Shown here one piece after another: positions 61,990-64,000 of a stretch of DNA of 64,000 nt; position 1 is the stretch's first letter, and each line of letters begins with the position of its first letter. The notes beneath the pieces were generated by a model that saw nothing but the letters and a program-made list of their open reading frames with translations, did no database searches and was not told the origin of the DNA. Source of the DNA: Orthonyx spaldingii (lineage: Eukaryota; Chordata; Aves; Passeriformes; Orthonychidae). A program made the position numbers and the translations under genes. The stretch lies in assembly GCA_013397795.1 (NCBI GenBank), contig VZTJ01003540.1:124875-188874 (forward strand), read 5' to 3'.

Positions 61990-62058
61990 GATCTGCTTTT
62001 TCAGATCCTTATGAAGGCAGCTTTATACGAGACAGTACATACATAATGTCAATATCTG
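61990..62058 (+). CDS. Candidate plus-strand exon, unidentified
   Basis: A 69-nt block lies between a strong acceptor (CTACTGTGATTTATTTCTGTAG, ending 61989) and a consensus donor (ATATCTG|GTAAGA). Two frames have stops. The third, entered with two bases of a split codon (phase 1), is open throughout and exits in phase 1: SAFSDPYEGSFIRDST then YIMSIS. A second possible acceptor (CTTTTTCAG, ending 62004) lies inside it. No partner exons were found within the window, and with three frames an open stretch of 22 codons is not rare. I do not recognise the peptide. If real it would belong to a plus-strand gene, distinct from the coiled-coil gene. Confidence 0.2.
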
Positions 62059-62595
62059 GTAAGAACTAAAACTGCAAAATTCTTCCTTTGTTCTCTTGGA
62101 AGAAAAACATCTTCCATGAAAAGCCACTGTAATTTGCTCTAAAAGTTAGTAGCAAGGGCACAAAGACAAACAGTAGAAAGGCTTTCGCCTTCTATTTGTT
62201 TGTTTTTGAATATTCACTATAGATCATCCTTTGTAATACTTTGTCTTTTTTTTTTAATCAGAAAAATGAAAAAATCTACTAAATTCTAATCATACCATTC
62301 AAAAGAATGAAATTAAACATTTAAATAAACTGGCAGTTTCTGAAGCTTACTAATTCCTTATAAGGAATTATTCATGGTAGACTACTACCCTCTCTTGCCA
62401 CTCCACGACAGAGAAGCTTCTGACAGAATTAACTCAATAAATGTTCTGCAAGTGAATATTTTGTTTATTTGCAGAAAGGTCTCTTCGTGTTTCTAAAAAA
62501 TTTTTTTTTCCTTTTTGGTTCCAATATATACTGGGCTCCTACATTTTCAAAGGCACAATAGTTCATACACTTACAGAAATGTTATTTGACCACTC
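62059..62595. other. AT-rich sequence, nothing identified
   Basis: Short T-runs (about 62248-62258 and 62501-62509) and no repeat, exon or motif I can support. Confidence 0.45.
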
Positions 62596-63349
62596 TCATA
62601 ACCACAAGATGGTAGAGTTTATGATCCAGAGGAGAGAGGTGGCCAAAAATCAAGATCACAACTGTAGATTTCACTCAGACTTCTCCTTGGAAAAGTCCAA
62701 CGGGATAAGGTTCTGAGCCTGTGAAAGCTGGTGGACACCAAATTGAACATGAGCCAGCAAGATATTCTTGCTGCAAAGAAGGTGGATGATATTCTGGGCT
62801 GAGTTAGGCAAAGTATTGACAGCAGATCAAGAGGTGTGACCCTTCTGTTCTTCTCAGCACTGGTGAGGTCACAGGTGGAGTGTTGGATCCAGTTCTGGAC
62901 TCTCCAGCACAAAACAGACACGGACACACTGGAGAGAGTACAGTGAAGGGACACCAAGATGATGGATGGACTCCAGCACCTCTCCTACGGGGAACGGCTG
63001 GCACTGTTCATCCTGGAGAAGAGAATGCTCAGAGGATCTCAGTAATGTACATAAACACCTGCAGGGAAGGTGCAAGGAGGTTGGGTGAACACTCTTTCCA
63101 GTGGTGCCCAGTGACAGCACCAGAGGCGATGGGCACACACTGAGACACAGGAGGTTCCCTCTGAACATCAGGAAACTCCTTTTCCCTGGGAGGGTGACCG
63201 AACACTGGTTACTCAGGGAGGTGGTGGAGCCTTGGAGATATTCAAAAGCTTTTCACAGTCTTGGCTTTAGCTGACCCCCCCTGAGCAGGGACTTAGACAA
63301 GGTGACAACCAGAGGTCCCTGACAGCCTCAACCATTCTGTGATTCTATA
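62596..63349 (+). mobile_element. CR1 LINE, 5'-truncated, internally deleted
   Basis: Starts with CR1 phrases from the region before the RT domain (AAGATGGTAGAGTTTATGAT, CAAGATCACAACTGTAGATT). It then jumps, by an internal deletion near 62690, to the 3' region (AAGCTGGTGGACACCAAATT, GAACATGAGCCAGCAAGATA, CAGCACTGGTGAGGTCACA, GGAGCACC-like CTCCAGCACCTCTCCTACGG, CACACACTGAGACACAGGAG). It ends with CTCAACCATTCTGTGATTC and a short TATAAT tail. It is less diverged than the CR1 at 43.7-44.7 kb. Several short ORFs here, on both strands, are remnants. Confidence 0.9.
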
Positions 63350-64000
63350 ATGGGAAATGACATCTTATTATTGAAGAATATGATTATGTAACATTCTGAA
63401 TGAGATATGACACTTGCCTATAACTCATTGGCATCAATCATTATATTTAAAAGTGCTTAAATATGCTATAAAAAGAGATTCAGCCTAACACACAATACAG
63501 AAATACAGGAAGCTAAAGAAATTCTCACAGGAAAGGAGAAAACCTACCTTCATGAAAAGCAATTAGCACATTTATTTCCATTTCAGAAGGGGTAGGTATT
63601 GAAATTCAACCACATGGAGTTTCACAAAGAAAGATAATTATGGGTATTCAACCCTGCAGGATGTGAGACAGAATCTCTAAGTTTTAAAAAGCATGGAAAA
63701 AAAGTTCTGTATTTTGCAGATCTCTCTCACTAAGTAACTAAATTAATACAGATCTCCATGCAATTATGACTTGACAGTTATGAATCAATACACTTTTTCC
63801 CTATTTTGCTCTACAGGGAAGATATCCATTAGTGGAAGAGGAGAAATAAAGATATTCTGTCCATTCTTTCATCCAGCATTTCATAAGACAGACGAAAAGT
63901 ATAACCGGAAATGCTGTTAACAAATTTTGTCCTTCATGTACAGCAGGCACCTATTTGCTTCAGGCAGACAAAAGTTCTTCCCTGAAAGATTTACGTTACT
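63350..64000. other. AT-rich sequence to the window end
   Basis: No gene, repeat or regulatory site is supportable. Confidence 0.45.

Noticed and set aside
62619..63168. Cluster of ORFs of 66-112 codons, mostly minus strand
   Set aside because: Antisense or shifted frames of a plus-strand CR1 fragment.

Overview
The window looks like a vertebrate nuclear genome, most likely a bird and probably a passerine. It is AT-rich, exon-poor DNA carrying 5'-truncated CR1 LINEs that end in the ATTCTATGA / ATTCTGTGATTCT tail. It also has two solitary retroviral-type LTRs with target-site duplications and a decayed tRNA-Ile-headed SINE with a CR1 tail. There is no bacterial-style gene density, operon, CRISPR array, tRNA gene or rRNA gene. 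Most open frames are chance ORFs or shadows of repeats.

Layout. (1) 1-28.8 kb is best read as the 5' part of a minus-strand, intron-rich gene. One well-supported internal exon (47-160) encodes a perfect heptad coiled coil. A CpG island at about 28.72-29.24 kb is the likely promoter and contains an excellent minus-strand splice donor 13 nt after an ATG. Two weaker internal exon candidates lie between (28234-28296 and 9072-9146), but their phases do not all connect, so the gene model is incomplete. I could not identify the gene. The introns hold an ERV LTR (2351-3244), a second ERVL-like LTR with a perfect 5-bp target duplication (10045-11590, interrupted by a 438-bp assembly gap), and an old CR1-like relic near 15.3-15.5 kb. 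(2) 29.3-43.7 kb is AT-rich DNA with no supportable gene. It has a second old CR1-like fragment (34.5 kb), a GC-richer patch with an AP-1 site and a strong stem-loop (36.9 kb), and a very homogeneous 9 x 26-bp minisatellite (38262-38495). (3) 43.7-64 kb holds a plus-strand CR1 interrupted by a nested minus-strand CR1 (43744-44695), a long degenerate CR1 with reverse-transcriptase-derived sequence (about 46240-47424), the SINE (about 52827-52995), one plus-strand exon candidate (61990-62058) and a third plus-strand CR1 (about 62596-63349).

I did not find a convincing new biological system. The observations most worth checking are the 26-bp palindrome-bearing minisatellite, the CpG-island promoter with its possible first coding exons, the GC-rich tandem repeat and C/G homopolymer hairpin inside the LTR beside the assembly gap, the nested CR1 pair, and the CR1-tailed SINE. 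All family assignments come from reading the sequence and memory of the families; no database search was run.
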